Shown piece after piece: positions 11,328-23,500 of a stretch of 64,000 nucleotides of DNA. The position numbers and the translations under genes were made by a program. Position 1 is the stretch's first letter. Each line of letters begins with the position of its first letter. The DNA is from Ziziphus jujuba (lineage: Eukaryota > Streptophyta > Magnoliopsida > Rosales > Rhamnaceae), in the NCBI RefSeq assembly GCF_031755915.1, contig NC_083385.1, positions 11,739,001-11,803,000 on the forward strand, given 5' to 3'. The notes beneath the pieces were generated by a model. It searched no databases, was not told the origin of the DNA, and saw nothing but the letters and a program-made list of their open reading frames with translations.

Positions 11328-13248
11328 CTATACAACTTCTTCAATCGATGATGGTTCATCGTGAGAGAGGAAGACATCGGAGGAACCCAACCTGGTGGCA
11401 TTTACATAATCCTGTGTACTGTGTGCTGATGTGCCTGGCATTACCAAACCAATTATCCTAAACACTCTCAGAAAACACCCTTCTTTATATTCTGGTCCTT
11501 TCTTGTGGACAATGGTGAAATTTCTTATCAGCTCGAAGAATGAATTTACCAGCATGGGTATTGCCCCTAGTGGTGAAAAATAATTCTTGTTTGGTTCTTC
11601 TTCCACAATATGAGTTTAAACAATGTAGAGGATGAATGGTGGTTAAATTAATTAATTTGATATCAAAACCCTATATAAATAGCAATTTTTGATCATATAT
11701 TATAATTTAATTACCTTCCCATGATAATGCCTGTTATAGTAGAGGCATGTCCCAAAGTGCTTGAACAGAAGGGCCTTATCATCATAAGGCAACCTAGGTA
11801 CCATGTCAGTACCATGAACGAATCTGTAATATTTAATACCATGCTCTTTTAGTTTCATTTCCATGAATTTCCCAAATTTCTCATCCCCTACTCTGGGTTG
11901 GCCAAAAGTATAGACTCCTTCCAATCTTTCCAATAGCTCTGCCTCTTCATGAAGTACCAAAATTGCTGGGAAAAGGATTGCCAAAGCCCCACCTAGACTA
12001 TGACCTGTCAATATGTATTCGGCTTTGGCATTTTGACTTAAAAGACCCTTGAGCATTTCCCTAATGGCATAGTATGCTAGATCATCAGCTGGACGTGTGT
12101 GATTGGGTTGTAGTTGTTTAGGCCAACCAATGTTTTTCTGCAAACCAAGAGCTTTCATGAAACCTCCATGGATTTTGCCAACTCCGAAAAGCTCGTACCA
12201 TAAGACATCAAAGTCGGAACACCATGCATCGGCATCAAAAGGTTCTGTTCCTCTAAATGCCACAAATATTGTGTCATGCTCTTCGTTTTGTCACGAAGTA
12301 GAAAAGCCTGTGCTGTGGCTTTTTCTTGATAGTCTGCAAACGATGGATGAGGAACAGAACAAGTAAGTACTTTGCTATTTACAAATTCAAATAAAAGAAA
12401 TTAACGAACTAACTGGGTTAGTTAATTAGCACTTATTTCTATTTACCATTCCAGAAATTGAAAGATCCCAAGAACTCCATCTGCCCAACATCATGGACAA
12501 CATATAGTAAATTAGTGGCTGGATAATTATTAGTTTAATATTAAAGAAAACTAAAAATTAGGAAATGTTTGTATATGTACATATCATGGCAAACTACACC
12601 GTTGAAATTTGCAAAATTTAACATTAATATAAATTTTTCAATAGTAAATGTCAATGTTAATACTAAATTTTTTTATTCATAGTTAAATAATAAATGCTAA
12701 AAAATAGTAATGTTACTATAAAAGAAATAAGAAAACAATGAGATAAATAGTAAGTTCGAATGCCAAATTTAAATTTTATGAAATAGCAATGAAATGCATT
12801 TTTGGATTATTTTTTTTTTGGTTGAAAAAATCTATTTTTGGATTGCCTTTTACAATTCAAACATAAAATAATATTAATTAATTTATTAAATGACATGAGA
12901 TCTACATATTTTATGAAAACGGGATCTAATTTCAAATTTTGCCAATAATAAATTTGATGGCAAATTTGGCATTAAACTTACTTGTTATTGACAAATTTTA
13001 TAATTTTTCATTAGAAAGTACAATTGATCGGCGATGTTCTTAAAGACTTACTTTCCAATGATCAGTGACAACAGTTTGAATGTAGGCTTGGTTCTCGTAA
13101 GATGCTTTGTAAGCCACCATAGAGAGCGCTGGCAAGTATTTGGGGTCTCCATATTTGATGGTGCTGTCCAGCTCTACTCGCTTGTCGAAATTCCCGATAA
13201 ATGACAAGAATTTTGGCGATGTCTCATCTGGGGCCTTTTCCATTTTCC
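11328..13248 (-). pseudogene. OBL1-like lipase pseudogene 1 (5'-truncated duplicate)
   Basis: Near-identical copy of the intact lipase at 22159-25791, read on the minus strand. Exons correspond as 13248-13052 (197 nt), 12480-12447 (34 nt), 12333-11715 (619 nt) and 11609-11328 (282 nt). Three lesions are visible. No exon 1 exists upstream because the duplication breakpoint lies in intron 1. A T is missing from the TTTTT run near 12286-12290 (exon 4 is 619 instead of 620 nt), shifting the frame shortly before the [11 protein letters not shown] motif. The exon 5 acceptor CAG|GTTGTG of the intact copy is CAT|ATTGTG here. GHSLG, the Asp region ([10 protein letters not shown]) and the His region ([10 protein letters not shown]) are still recognisable, so decay is recent. 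A sequencing error could explain the 1-bp loss but not the other two lesions. Confidence 0.9.
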
Positions 13249-13690
13249 CTGTCAAAATCTCAACAATATCCTCCTTAATTTATCAACCAAAATATATACA
13301 AGGTTAATATCAAAAAATCTACATCACATATTGAAGGTTTAAATAATATAGTTTGCAAATATTATAAAATTCCATCTATCACTCCTTTTTAAATGATTAT
13401 ATTTTACTCTAAAACATCACCACTTCGGTTATGATGGTGGTAAATGAGCACGACTGGGCCCATGTTGTTTGTAGTTTAATTAGATTGTACCATAGTAGTC
13501 TATATATTTGGCAGCGTGGGATCCACACTTTGAAATTGTGAATCTGAGTCACGAGCTTCTATTTTTTAATTAAAAAATTATTGAAATACAGAAAAAATAA
13601 AAATAAAAAATAAATTAATGAACTTTTTACATTTTGGGGGGAGTGCGTCCACATAAGGTAGTAAGAATAGCATGGAGATTCATATAAATA

Positions 13691-14094
13691 TGTTAGAGTT
13701 TGTGATCCGAATTCTTGTTGACCCGATCCGAAAAGTTCGCAGTGCGACCCATTTGGTAAAACTAAATTTTGGAGAAAAATTTGGAGCTTTGTGGTGAAAG
13801 TGGAGGTCTCGGGCCGATAGGCCCCGACGGGGGTGCGGGGGCAGCGCCCCCGCGGTATGGACCTGTTCAATTTTAGGGTTTCTTATGTACTATATATTTT
13901 TGGTTTTCGGCTGAAATTAGGGTTTTGGTAGGTATCGCGCAGTCAGATTCACCTTTTGTACCAATCTTTCGATATTGGATTTGCTTCTTCCTGCCCGTGG
14001 TTTTTCCCGTCAAGGGTTTCCACGTTAATTGTGTGTTTGTTCTTCGCTTTCTTTGTTTCCGTTGCTATTTGTTTTTTCTCCCAATTCCGTAACA
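13691..14094 (+). mobile_element. Solo copia LTR, 404 bp, TSD AAATA
   Basis: Starts TGTTAGAGTTTGTGATCCG at 13691 and ends CCAATTCCGTAACA at 14094, with AAATA on both sides (13686-13690 and 14095-14099). Inside, the phrase CCCGTGGTTTTTCCCGTCAA followed by GGGTTTCCACGTTAATTGTG is characteristic of plant Ty1/copia LTRs and gives the plus orientation. A GC-rich patch (cgggggcagcgcccccg) lies mid-element. No internal region or second LTR is present, so this is a solo LTR. It is absent from the paralogous position in duplication unit 2 and therefore inserted after, or was not copied by, the duplication. Confidence 0.88.
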
Positions 14095-14345
14095 AAATAT
14101 ATTGTATAAATATGTTGTTTTTGGAAATGGGTCAAAGATACAATTCTAAGTCTAACCCTGTTAATCCAAACTTCTTGTCACATAACTATTTTCAAGAGGC
14201 GTATTCGTATTAACCCACTTCAAGTTTATAAAATTACTACACAGCAAACATGGGACATTTATTTATTATAAAATCCCAAAACATGAGGACTTGGTTTGTA
14301 TGCCATTTATTTTGTATGTGTAAGTAACCACTCCACACCTACCTT

Positions 14346-14984
14346 ATTAGTTAACAAACCAGGCCAATATATTCACTAAATTTTATTTAACAAATGATAC
14401 ATGTTAAAGATATAATTGGTTAATAGATTCATATAACTTAAATGAATTGTTAAATGGGTGAGTGAATAAAAAAAAAAAAAAACAATTTTTACATCATCTA
14501 CAACATTCTTTGATTAATATTTTGGTAACTTTAGTATTGAAAAAAAAAATGTTACTAAATGTAATTATTTTTACTAAAACTAAACAGAGACACATCAATC
14601 TACATAAAAATTTGATAAATAAATTTATATGAAAAAAAAAAACAAAAAAGATTGATACATGGAACTTCGGTGGCTTAGGGTTAGAACTCATAATATATTA
14701 AACTCTAATTTAATAAGTTCTACATTAACACACATTAACACTTGCAATGAACAAGTACATTAACTTGATAAGCAAAATAAGAATAATCATAATAATAATA
14801 ATAATAAACCAACTCTTTTTTTTTATTTTTTGTTTAAACAAATCAACTCTCTTTCATATTCTTCCCGAGAGAGAACCAAAAACAAACAAACTCTTGCAAA
14901 TTTGATAGAAAGCGCCAGGAACTAAAAAGATTGAGCAACATAGTATCTCTCTTAGCACAATTACTTACCCATTGCTATATATCT
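14346..14984. other. Intergenic AT-rich spacer
   Basis: Between duplication unit 1 and the next lipase pseudogene. It contains A- and T-rich tracts and a short (AAT)n run near 14793-14806. No gene, RNA or transposon signature was seen. Confidence 0.5.
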
Positions 14985-17926
14985 GAGAGAACATCCCCCA
15001 ATCGGGTTGCATTAACATAATCATAGATATTATGAGCTACAACACCTGGAAATAGGAATCCACATAACCTAAATACTTTTAGCAGCAAAGTTTCACTCTA
15101 CTCTGGCCCTTGTAAGTTAGGAATAAATGAAGCTTCTTAGCAGCTCAAAAAATGAATTCAGGTGCTTGTTGATTCTCTCCATTATTTTTTGACTAAAGTA
15201 ATTTTTGTTTGGCTCTTCTTCGAGTTTCTGCAATATATAAAATAAATAAATTATTATGATGTATATCTTTTCAATGAAGAAAATTTATAAAATAATGTGA
15301 TATAGTTGGTTATAAAATACTTTTTAATTTTAAATTTATGAGACGATAATAATTTGACTTTGAAAAAGAAAAATATATATATTGTATAATATCATGAGTA
15401 ATGTAACAAATAAATAAATACACACCTTTGCTTTATAGAGGCTATTGTAGTAGATACAGTTTCCAAAGTGTTTGAACATAAGTGTTTGAACATAAGTGTT
15501 GGATCATCCGAGGGAACCCTTGGAACGATATCACTGCTGTAAACAGTTCTTTGATAGTTAATATGAAAATCTTTTATTTTATTTTGCATGAAGATACTGA
15601 AATCTTCGTCTCCAACCCTGGGTTGTCCAAATGTATAAACCCCTTCAATTTCTTTAGCAATGATTTCTCATCATGAAATGCCAGAATTGCAATGAACAAA
15701 ATTGCCAATGCCCCACCCAAGCTGTGACCGGTCACTATGAATTTCCTTTTCTTGTTGTTAAGCAAAAGTTTTCTCAGCTTTCTTCTGATTTTGTAATAAG
15801 CTGATCCTCGTTCTTTGTTTCGATGGATTTCTTTTGGCCAGCTTCCATTTTCCAGTAACCCTAGAGCTTTCATAAATCCGCCATGGACTTTTCCCATTCC
15901 AGGGTATTCATACCACGAAATATCAAGGTCTGTACTCCATGCATATCCATCGAAAGGTTCAGTGCCTCTAAAGGCAACCACAACCACTTCATTGTCTTTG
16001 TTTTTATTGTCCATGAACATGTAGGCTTCGGTATAGTAGGCTTCATTTGAGAGACTGCCAAAAGGAGGTTTATGTACATTTTTTTTTTTCAGATACGTAA
16101 TGCTTAAATAAAAGATATTGATATCTCTGAATATGAATTAAATTAAATTAAATTGAATTTGCTGTTTAATTGAAAGAATTGTGCCTTACAATTAAAAAAC
16201 TTGTAGAAACGGATAAAATCCATCTGCACCAAACGCCAAAAGTTATATAAGTTCCCCCACAATCAAAAAACACTCGATTATGATTCTGTATTGAATTTGT
16301 TTAAAATGCCAAATCATTGTTAAAGCATTGCAATTAATTTTTCTAGAGAAAAAAAAGAGAAATTAAAAAAAAAAGATTTAATGCTACTTAATCTAGCAAA
16401 TTTAGACTATAATTATAACAATAATAAATGTGCTGCATTATGCATCATGTACCTTTGTACATATATTTTTGTTTACATTCAAATCATAATTTATGAAATA
16501 GCAAGTGTCATTATACTATCTAAGCATTTCCAAGTGATTCTTTAAATTTGTCATATTCTTTATTTTAAAGAGACAACATTTAGGGAAAAAAAAAAAAACT
16601 CTAATGGACTCTTTATTTTGACTTTTTGATATAAAAAGTTGGTTTGGCTCTTCAAATGTAGAGAGCCAAAACTAGAGAGCAAAACTACTCTTTATTTTTA
16701 ATATTATATAAATTTAATTGAATGTAACATATGTTTCTATATCACTATTATAATATTTAAAAGGTAGATAACTCATATAAAATAAAAAAAGCTACAACTA
16801 AAATAATAAATGTTTATATAAAAAATAAAAATAAAGAGCAATAATAAAAAGTTTTGTTGGAGGGCATTTTTAAATTTTAATAGTTATTTCAAAAGATACT
16901 CTATATTATAGAGAATATACTCTTTTACTTTATAGAGTCTCTCGGGAATGCTCTAATGGTGCTCTTCTAGAAAAAAATTTCTAAATCGCCACTAATTATT
17001 AATTACAAAATTTAGTATTATTTTCTCTAAATTAAAAATAATAAATCATTAAACTGTAAGGAGATCCATGGGCATCTAAAAATTTTTGGATTAATTATAG
17101 GGTACATATTTATAGATCATAACCATTAAGTCAAACATTAGAAGAAAATCCTCTCCTCCAATTTAATGTACGTTCAAAAGAAAAAATTAGTAGAAATTAA
17201 TTGATCATAGTGTAAATATATTAATAAGCAAGCTATATATCTTCAGTTATTTCATTACCAAATAAAGATTATTCCCCAAAAAAAAAAAAAAAAAAACAAA
17301 CAAACAAACAAACAAAAAGAAAAGAAAAGAAAAAGAGATTATTACCTCCCAGTCTTTTGTGACTGTGGTTGAAATGAAGGCTTTGTTTTCGTAGGCTACT
17401 TTAGCAGCCATGGCACAGAGTGCCCTATTATACTTTTCGTCTCCGGGACTTAAATTCCTATCCAATTTGTCTAGGTGTCCAGCAACCGTCATACAAGTTG
17501 CAGATTTTCTCTGCTGTTTCACCACCTTACCTGCATATGAGAATTAAGTACATGCATAATTAATTATAATACATAATTATAACATTATTAGTTAATAATT
17601 TGTATTATTTAAATAAAATATATAAATACTATGTATCCTCAGCTGGATGAGAGAGACAGTAGTCAAGCAGTGTAAAGATTAACCTCGTAAAAGATTGAGA
17701 AAGAGGCCGCGAAAGTTTTGGTTAGCAGAGAGAAAGTTAAGACACCACTCAATGGCAGCTCCAAAGATTTCAAGGGTTTATAAACCCATAACAAAAATAT
17801 TTCTCCAATAAGGGAGAGGAATATAAGCCATTTACGTTTGAGGTTTTCATTCTCCTTTCCCTTTGGACATTCTATGAATGCGTCTTCTGCCATGTAGTTG
17901 TACAATAACAAACGTATGAGGATCAA
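14985..17926 (-). pseudogene. OBL1-like lipase pseudogene 2 (diverged)
   Basis: Older, more diverged copy with the same five-exon plan. Exon 1 lies at about 17926-17686, exon 2 at 17530-17346, exon 3 at 16223-16190 (exactly 34 nt, as in the paralogues), exon 4 at about 16046-15426 and exon 5 at 15227 to about 14985. Conserved pieces include [31 protein letters not shown] and [15 protein letters not shown]. Lesions: no start codon in frame for exon 1; a 1-nt loss near 17760 in exon 1 (the other frame restores a LNFLSANQ..LFLNLLRG-like tail); a frame offset at the start of exon 4; a 1-nt loss near 15645 before the expected [10 protein letters not shown] motif; a 14-bp tandem duplication (AAGTGTTTGAACAT) near 15469-15497; and several stops in exon 5. 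It cannot encode an active enzyme. Confidence 0.88.
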
Positions 17927-18719
17927 AGTGTTAGAGAAAATTATAAATGAAAAGAAAATTCATTTTTTATTAATTTAAGTTTTTAGGATTGATATTTCAA
18001 TATACAAAGAATAAAAAAAAAGTGAAGGTTATAAGGTTGTAGTAGCTAGTTAGTGTACGTTTGCAAGCTCTATAAACCTCCACTTATATTTATAGGCCAC
18101 CAATTTGCTTTGCCATATGCACTGCACCTTTTTAGTTTGATTAAAGGGAAACTATTATTAAACTATTATCCATCGTCTTGGTTGCTTTATCAAATTTATA
18201 CGAATAAAGAATTTGGGAAAGTTGACACAGTAGATTTTGTACAAAATTAATTTACTTTTGCTCTCATAATAAGCTAATATAATTGGACCGGCCACATCGA
18301 GCTTCTTCTTTTGGTCTCAGTTTCCTTGTCAATGCAATTAAATTAAGGAACATAAAACATTTGTCATGGAGCGCCAGTGTAGTTTAACTTAAAAACTCAA
18401 GATTATTGAAATCGAACAAATTATGGGTACATTTACACCATGGAAGGAGCTTACTTAGCTCTCTGGAAAGCACCGAATTTCCGAATTTAGAAATTTTCTT
18501 TACCTTGCTTGTTAACTAAAAAAAAAATAATATTCCATTCTTTATTTACTTTTCCCCTTCAGGAGCTAGCTTTACATAGAGTGTTAATGACTGCTCACGG
18601 AGTATTAATGGATGGATGAATAGTTACAAGTTAGAGCTTTTTGCTGTTCACTTGCGTAAAGAGATCGTGCCCGAAAAAGAAAAGGGACAATGATCAAGGG
18701 AGTACAAAAATTGAAAATC

Positions 18720-18812
18720 TAGTTTCCTCTGGACAGTTCCTTATGCAATATTCGCTTTTCAAAGTGTAGTTTCCTCTGGACAGTTCCTTATGCAATATTC
18801 GCTTTCAAAGTT
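18720..18812. repeat. 47-bp tandem duplication
   Basis: TAGTTTCCTCTGGACAGTTC followed by CTTATGCAATATTCGCTTT occurs twice in immediate succession, at 18720 and 18767. The copies differ only by one T in the run before CAAAG, indicating a recent local duplication. Confidence 0.92.
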
Positions 18813-19669
18813 TTTCTGTCCTCAATGGTCCATAAGAATTTTTATTTAATTTACCTTTCGCGTTTCACGTTTTTTATTTTATAATTATTATTATTTTTTT
18901 CTTACGGAACATAAAAGTTTTAAAGGATGGAAGTAGAAAAAAAAAATTGGTTTAAAGGATCTAGTCGTATCAATAGAACAATTTTATAAGTTTTATTGCA
19001 TATTGACATTATTGACTTTTGTAGTTTTACAACTTAGATTTTTAAAAATTATTATTTAAATCCTCAATTTGCATTTTATGTAATTTAAATATTATTTAAT
19101 TTTAAATTAATGAGATTTAAACTTTCGCAGACGGTTAAGTAAGTAGTAATAAATTGCATTAAATTTTTAAAAAAAATGTGCATTTTACTATGCCTGATTT
19201 TAAAATTTTGCAATTTAGTTGGTAACCCATTGTTTTTCAAATAAATTGCAGTTTGATATCTCACATATAACTCACATAAGAAGGCTCGTTAACAATCCCT
19301 AAATTGTTACTAATTGTAACTCAATGGATTAAATTGTAATTTTAAAAAGTTAAACTTTAAAATTAAAGATATTAAAATACGATAATCTCATCTACATACA
19401 TCTATATTTGCTGCTTTATAAATGTGATTGAGTTTCCAATTGAACGCTGGTGGTGCTTGAATCCCTACCGTGTTGGTCGAACTCCAAACCTGAGGTGCTT
19501 GACGTTTCTTATACTTTGCCTACAAGGCTGCAACAAACCCATTTTGGAATCATTACCTCTCTCTCTCATTTTCCTCTTTATTTTTTAACAAGCCCCTCTA
19601 GTCCATGTCATCCATCTTTGTTTACGTCATCCACTACATGACAAACTTTTCGCCTCAATTTCCTGTTGG

Positions 19670-19910
19670 CCCCACCGTAAGTGGGAAATTTCAACTGGTT
19701 ATTTTATTGTGATAGGCTGATAGCCAAATAAAAATAATGCTTACGGTAATATTAACCAAAAAAAAAAAAAATGGAAGAAAGAAAAATGAAAAAAAGAAAA
19801 ATTCGAGCCTATGAAACAAAGATCATTTGATTGATGAGTAAGAATAAGGGTTAATAAACTTATATTGCAAAATTAGATTCGAATCTTTTTCATTTCGTTT
19901 ATTCTTTTAC
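19670..19910. repeat. Degenerate third copy of a duplication-unit segment
   Basis: GTAAGTGGGAAATTTCAACT ... GTGATAGGCTGATAGCCAAA resembles the segments at 10178-10240 and 21045-21105. Further on, AAAGATCATTTGATTGATGA followed by GTAAGAATAAGGGTT resembles 10475-10510 and 21325-21360. The order is conserved but similarity is clearly lower than between units 1 and 2, so it looks like a relic of an earlier duplication, or a dispersed repeat that also lies inside the units. Confidence 0.6.
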
Positions 19911-20504
19911 CAAAAAATTCATTATGTATATATCTAGATATATATATTTATACATAATGTTGTTATTATAGGTTAGATCATCCAGAACATGGTGAACAAT
20001 AATTACATATAATCCAATAAAAACAACTACCAAACTATTATAGGAAACAATGCCCACCATATTACGGACAACCTTGCCTATGATACCAGGATTATAAATA
20101 TAGGAGAATACTTGCGGTCTCCATACTCGTCTGAAATGCTTCCTTCTTATCAATTTATATATGTGCTTTTTTTATTATTGGTAAAGTGTCTGTCATCAGA
20201 AGGTTATAATAAGTAGATGTTCATTAATTAATATTGTAGGACTTATAATTAATTTTGCTTTCTTTAAATAATTTTTTTAATTATGGTTCAAATAAGATCC
20301 CTAAAATTTGGTAATAAGCAATTAAAAATAATCATTCAAAAAAAAAAAAACAAAATTACCACAATATTAATGAGAAAAATCTGTATTAATTAAAAGGTTG
20401 TATTAAAAACATATTAGAACAATGATAAAACAACATATAGGAGGGTGGGGAGGAATCAACTTACAAATGTGGAGACAAGCAATGGCTATATATATATATA
20501 TATA

Positions 20505-23500
20505 TATACACACACATACAATTCTATTATTATACGCGTACACGCCAAATTATTATGATTATGGATTTTAAATTACATATAATTCACAGTATATATGCAT
20601 TACTGAATTACATGTAAATCATGAAAAATTGACATAAGGATACACGTAATTCGATGTCCATATTCCTACAATAATATGGGTGTATACGTGCACTATAATC
20701 TGTATAGGGGCAGAGCTCGGTCTTGACTGTGAGGAAGTCATGGCTTAAAACAAAACAATAATAATAATAATAACACCACTAAAATCAAAATTACCTGGTT
20801 TCCTTATAGAAGAAATAAATCTAAATTTATGAAACCATCATGTAGGAGAACTAGTAGAAGAACCATTTCGATATGTTTATTATAGAATGTGACTGTAGAA
20901 TGTTAACAGGTAAAAGAAATATAGTTTGTTTAGATTATTACATTGAGATTGTAAAGATATAAAAAAGTAATATCTTAAAATAAACAAATAAGTTGGGATA
21001 TTGATAAAATATATATTTATCCATTTTTTCATTGCATTTTGTAAGTGGAAAATTTGAATGAGTGATTATATTGTAATGGGCTGATAGCCAAATAAAATAA
21101 TTCTCAATTTTATTTTTCTGGAAAAAAAAAAAGCTATCCATCCCGTCTATGAAGAATATTCATGAAGTATGTTAGAGGGATTGCGTTGTTTCTAACAAGA
21201 CGTCAAGATTCTCTCTCTCTTTTCTTTTCATTTTTTTTTTTCAAAAAAAAAAATTTAATTTAAAATTTTTTAATTACATGATAGTTGCAAGATATGTCGA
21301 GCATAAATGGAAGCCTATATATAACAAAGATCAACTTATTAAGAAGTAAGAATAAGGGTGCATGTTAGGGTAGAAATATCCTAATTCGTTTAATTTATTC
21401 AACAAAATTTACATATTTCATTTTTTTTCCTGGTAAATGTATATATCACTATTATTTATTGTTGTTGTTGTGTGTGAAGACTTAAATAAAAGGAAGTTGC
21501 ATGTTTAGTGACGCATATACCTTAGGTTTAATATACATAACCTTTTATTTTTATTTTCTATTGTGCTTGTGTGATGAAAATAGAGAGAAACAAGCTGTGA
21601 CAAAGAAAGAGATTTTATCATTGTACACCTTCAAAAAATATTTGATAGTGAATTTGTGAACGCAGTGCACTCTTGAATGTAAGGATCATATTGATCTCCA
21701 AATGATGTTAAATATTTTATCTTTTTTAGTTTTTATGCTTTGTGTTTTGATATACCTATTTATATCTTTATTTCCATTAATCCATAGATTCTAAAAAATT
21801 AGAAAAAGGGCCTAATTTTCTCAACAATTATATTCTATTACATGCACTTTTGATAAAATAAAATAAAAATCTTATAAAAAATAAAATATAGCTTTAATTT
21901 ATCTCCAATATAAAAGTTTAATTTATCTTCAGTATAAAATATCCTTTTTACAGCTCATAATAGAAGCAGGGGATTTGGATGGAGAAACAGAGACTCAGGC
22001 TACTTGTTTGGCTAGACAGAACATTAATTTCTCAGTGGACTTTATGCAAAAGAGACACAAGGCAGAGACATTGTTCTGTTTCAGAGAAGACATCTACAAT
22101 TTTTCAGTAAATCAGAAAAAAAGAAAAAAAACACATAATTACACTCCCAATGAAAGTTCTATACAACTTCTTCAATCGATGATGGTTCATTGTGAGAGAG
22201 GAAGACATCGGAGGAGCCCAACCTGGTGGCATTTACATAATCCTGTGTACTATGTGCTGATATGCCTGGCATTACCAAACCAATTATCCTAAACACTCTC
22301 AGAAAACACCCTTCTTTATATCCTGGTCCTTTCTTGTAGGCAATGGTGAAACTTCTTATCAGCTCGAAGAATGCATTTACCATCATGGGTATTGCCCCTA
22401 GTGGTGAAAAGTAATTCTTGTTTGGTTCTTCTTCCACAACCTGCGTTTAAACAATGTAGAGGATGAATAGTGGTTAAATTAATTAATTTGATATCAAAAC
22501 CCTATATATAAATAGAAATTTTTGATCATATATTATAATTTAATTACCTTCCCATGGTAGTGCCTGTTATAGTAGAGGCATGTCCCAAAGTGCTTGAACA
22601 AAAGGGCCTTATCATCATAAGGCAACCTAGGTACCATGTCATTACCATAAACAAATCTGTAATATTTAATACTATGCTCTTTTAGTTTCATTTCCATGAA
22701 TTTCCCAAATTTCTCATCTCCTACTCTGGGTTGGCCAAAAGTATAGACTCCTTCCAATCTTTCCAATAGCTCTGCCTCTTCATGAAGTACCAAAATTGCT
22801 GGGAAAAGGATTGCCAAAGCCCCACCTAGACTATGACCTGTCAATATGTATTTGGCTTTGGCATTTTGACTTAAAAGACCCTTGAGCATTTCCCTAATGG
22901 CATAGTAAGCTAGATCATCAGCTGGACGTGTGTGATTGGGTTGTAGTTGTTTAGGCCAACCAATGTTTTTCTGCAAACCAAGAGCTTTCATGAAACCTCC
23001 ATGGATTTTACCAACTCCGAAAAGCTCGTACCATGAGATATCGAAGTCGGAACACCATGCATCGGCATCAAAAGGTTCCGTACCTCTAAATGCCACAACT
23101 ATTGTGTCATGCTCTTCGTTTTTGTCACGAAGCAGAAAAGCCTGTGTTGTGGCTTTTTCTTGATAGTCTGCAAATGATGGATGAAGAACAGAACCCAATT
23201 AAGCACTTTGCTATTTACAAATTCAAATAAAAGAAATTAATCAACTAATTGGGGTTAATTATATAGCTCTTAATTCTGATTACCGTTCCAGAAATCGAAA
23301 GATCCCAAGCACTCCATCTGCTCAACATCATGGACAACATATAGTAAATTAGTGGTTGAATAATTATTAGTTTATTTTTAAGGAAAACTTAAAATTAGGA
23401 AATGTTTGTATATATATATCCAATGGCAAAATATATGCCATTCGAATTTTCTAAATTTGATATTGGTATAAACTTTTCAATGGTAAATATCAATGTTAAT

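Larger units (their letters stand above)
9640..14345. repeat. Segmental duplication, unit 1
   Basis: Collinear and same-orientation copy of 20505-24597. Matching segments include TTAAATTACATACAATTCGC (9705; 20572 region), the 'gggctaatagccaaataaaataatgctcaa' phrase near 10215 and 21080, the pre-gene stretch near 11130-11300 versus 21960-22140, the lipase exons, and the tail AAACATGGGACATTTATT..CCACACCTACCTTA ending at 14345 (24597 in unit 2). Differences are small indels and substitutions, except for extra sequence around 13541-14150 that includes a solo LTR. The right breakpoint falls inside what is intron 1 of the lipase in unit 2. Confidence 0.88.
17927..20504. other. Intergenic region between lipase copies
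   Basis: AT-rich, without a supported gene. It holds a 47-bp tandem duplication (18720-18812) and a degenerate piece of the segmental-duplication unit (19670-19910). Short open frames such as the one at 19450-19641 have no recognisable product. Confidence 0.5.

Noticed and set aside
12103..12366. Plus-strand frames opposite the lipase exons (also 22936-23163, 29794-30066, 15815-16024)
   Set aside because: Antisense shadows of the conserved lipase exon 4; their similarity to each other follows from the sense-strand conservation.
13559..13870. 103-codon frame upstream of pseudogene 1 as a missing lipase exon 1
   Set aside because: It overlaps the solo copia LTR and its flank and has no similarity to lipase exon 1 of the other copies.
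16590..16970. MITE with CTCTAATGG...ATGCTCTAAT ends
   Set aside because: The ends share only a few bases as inverted repeats and no target duplication was found; left unannotated.
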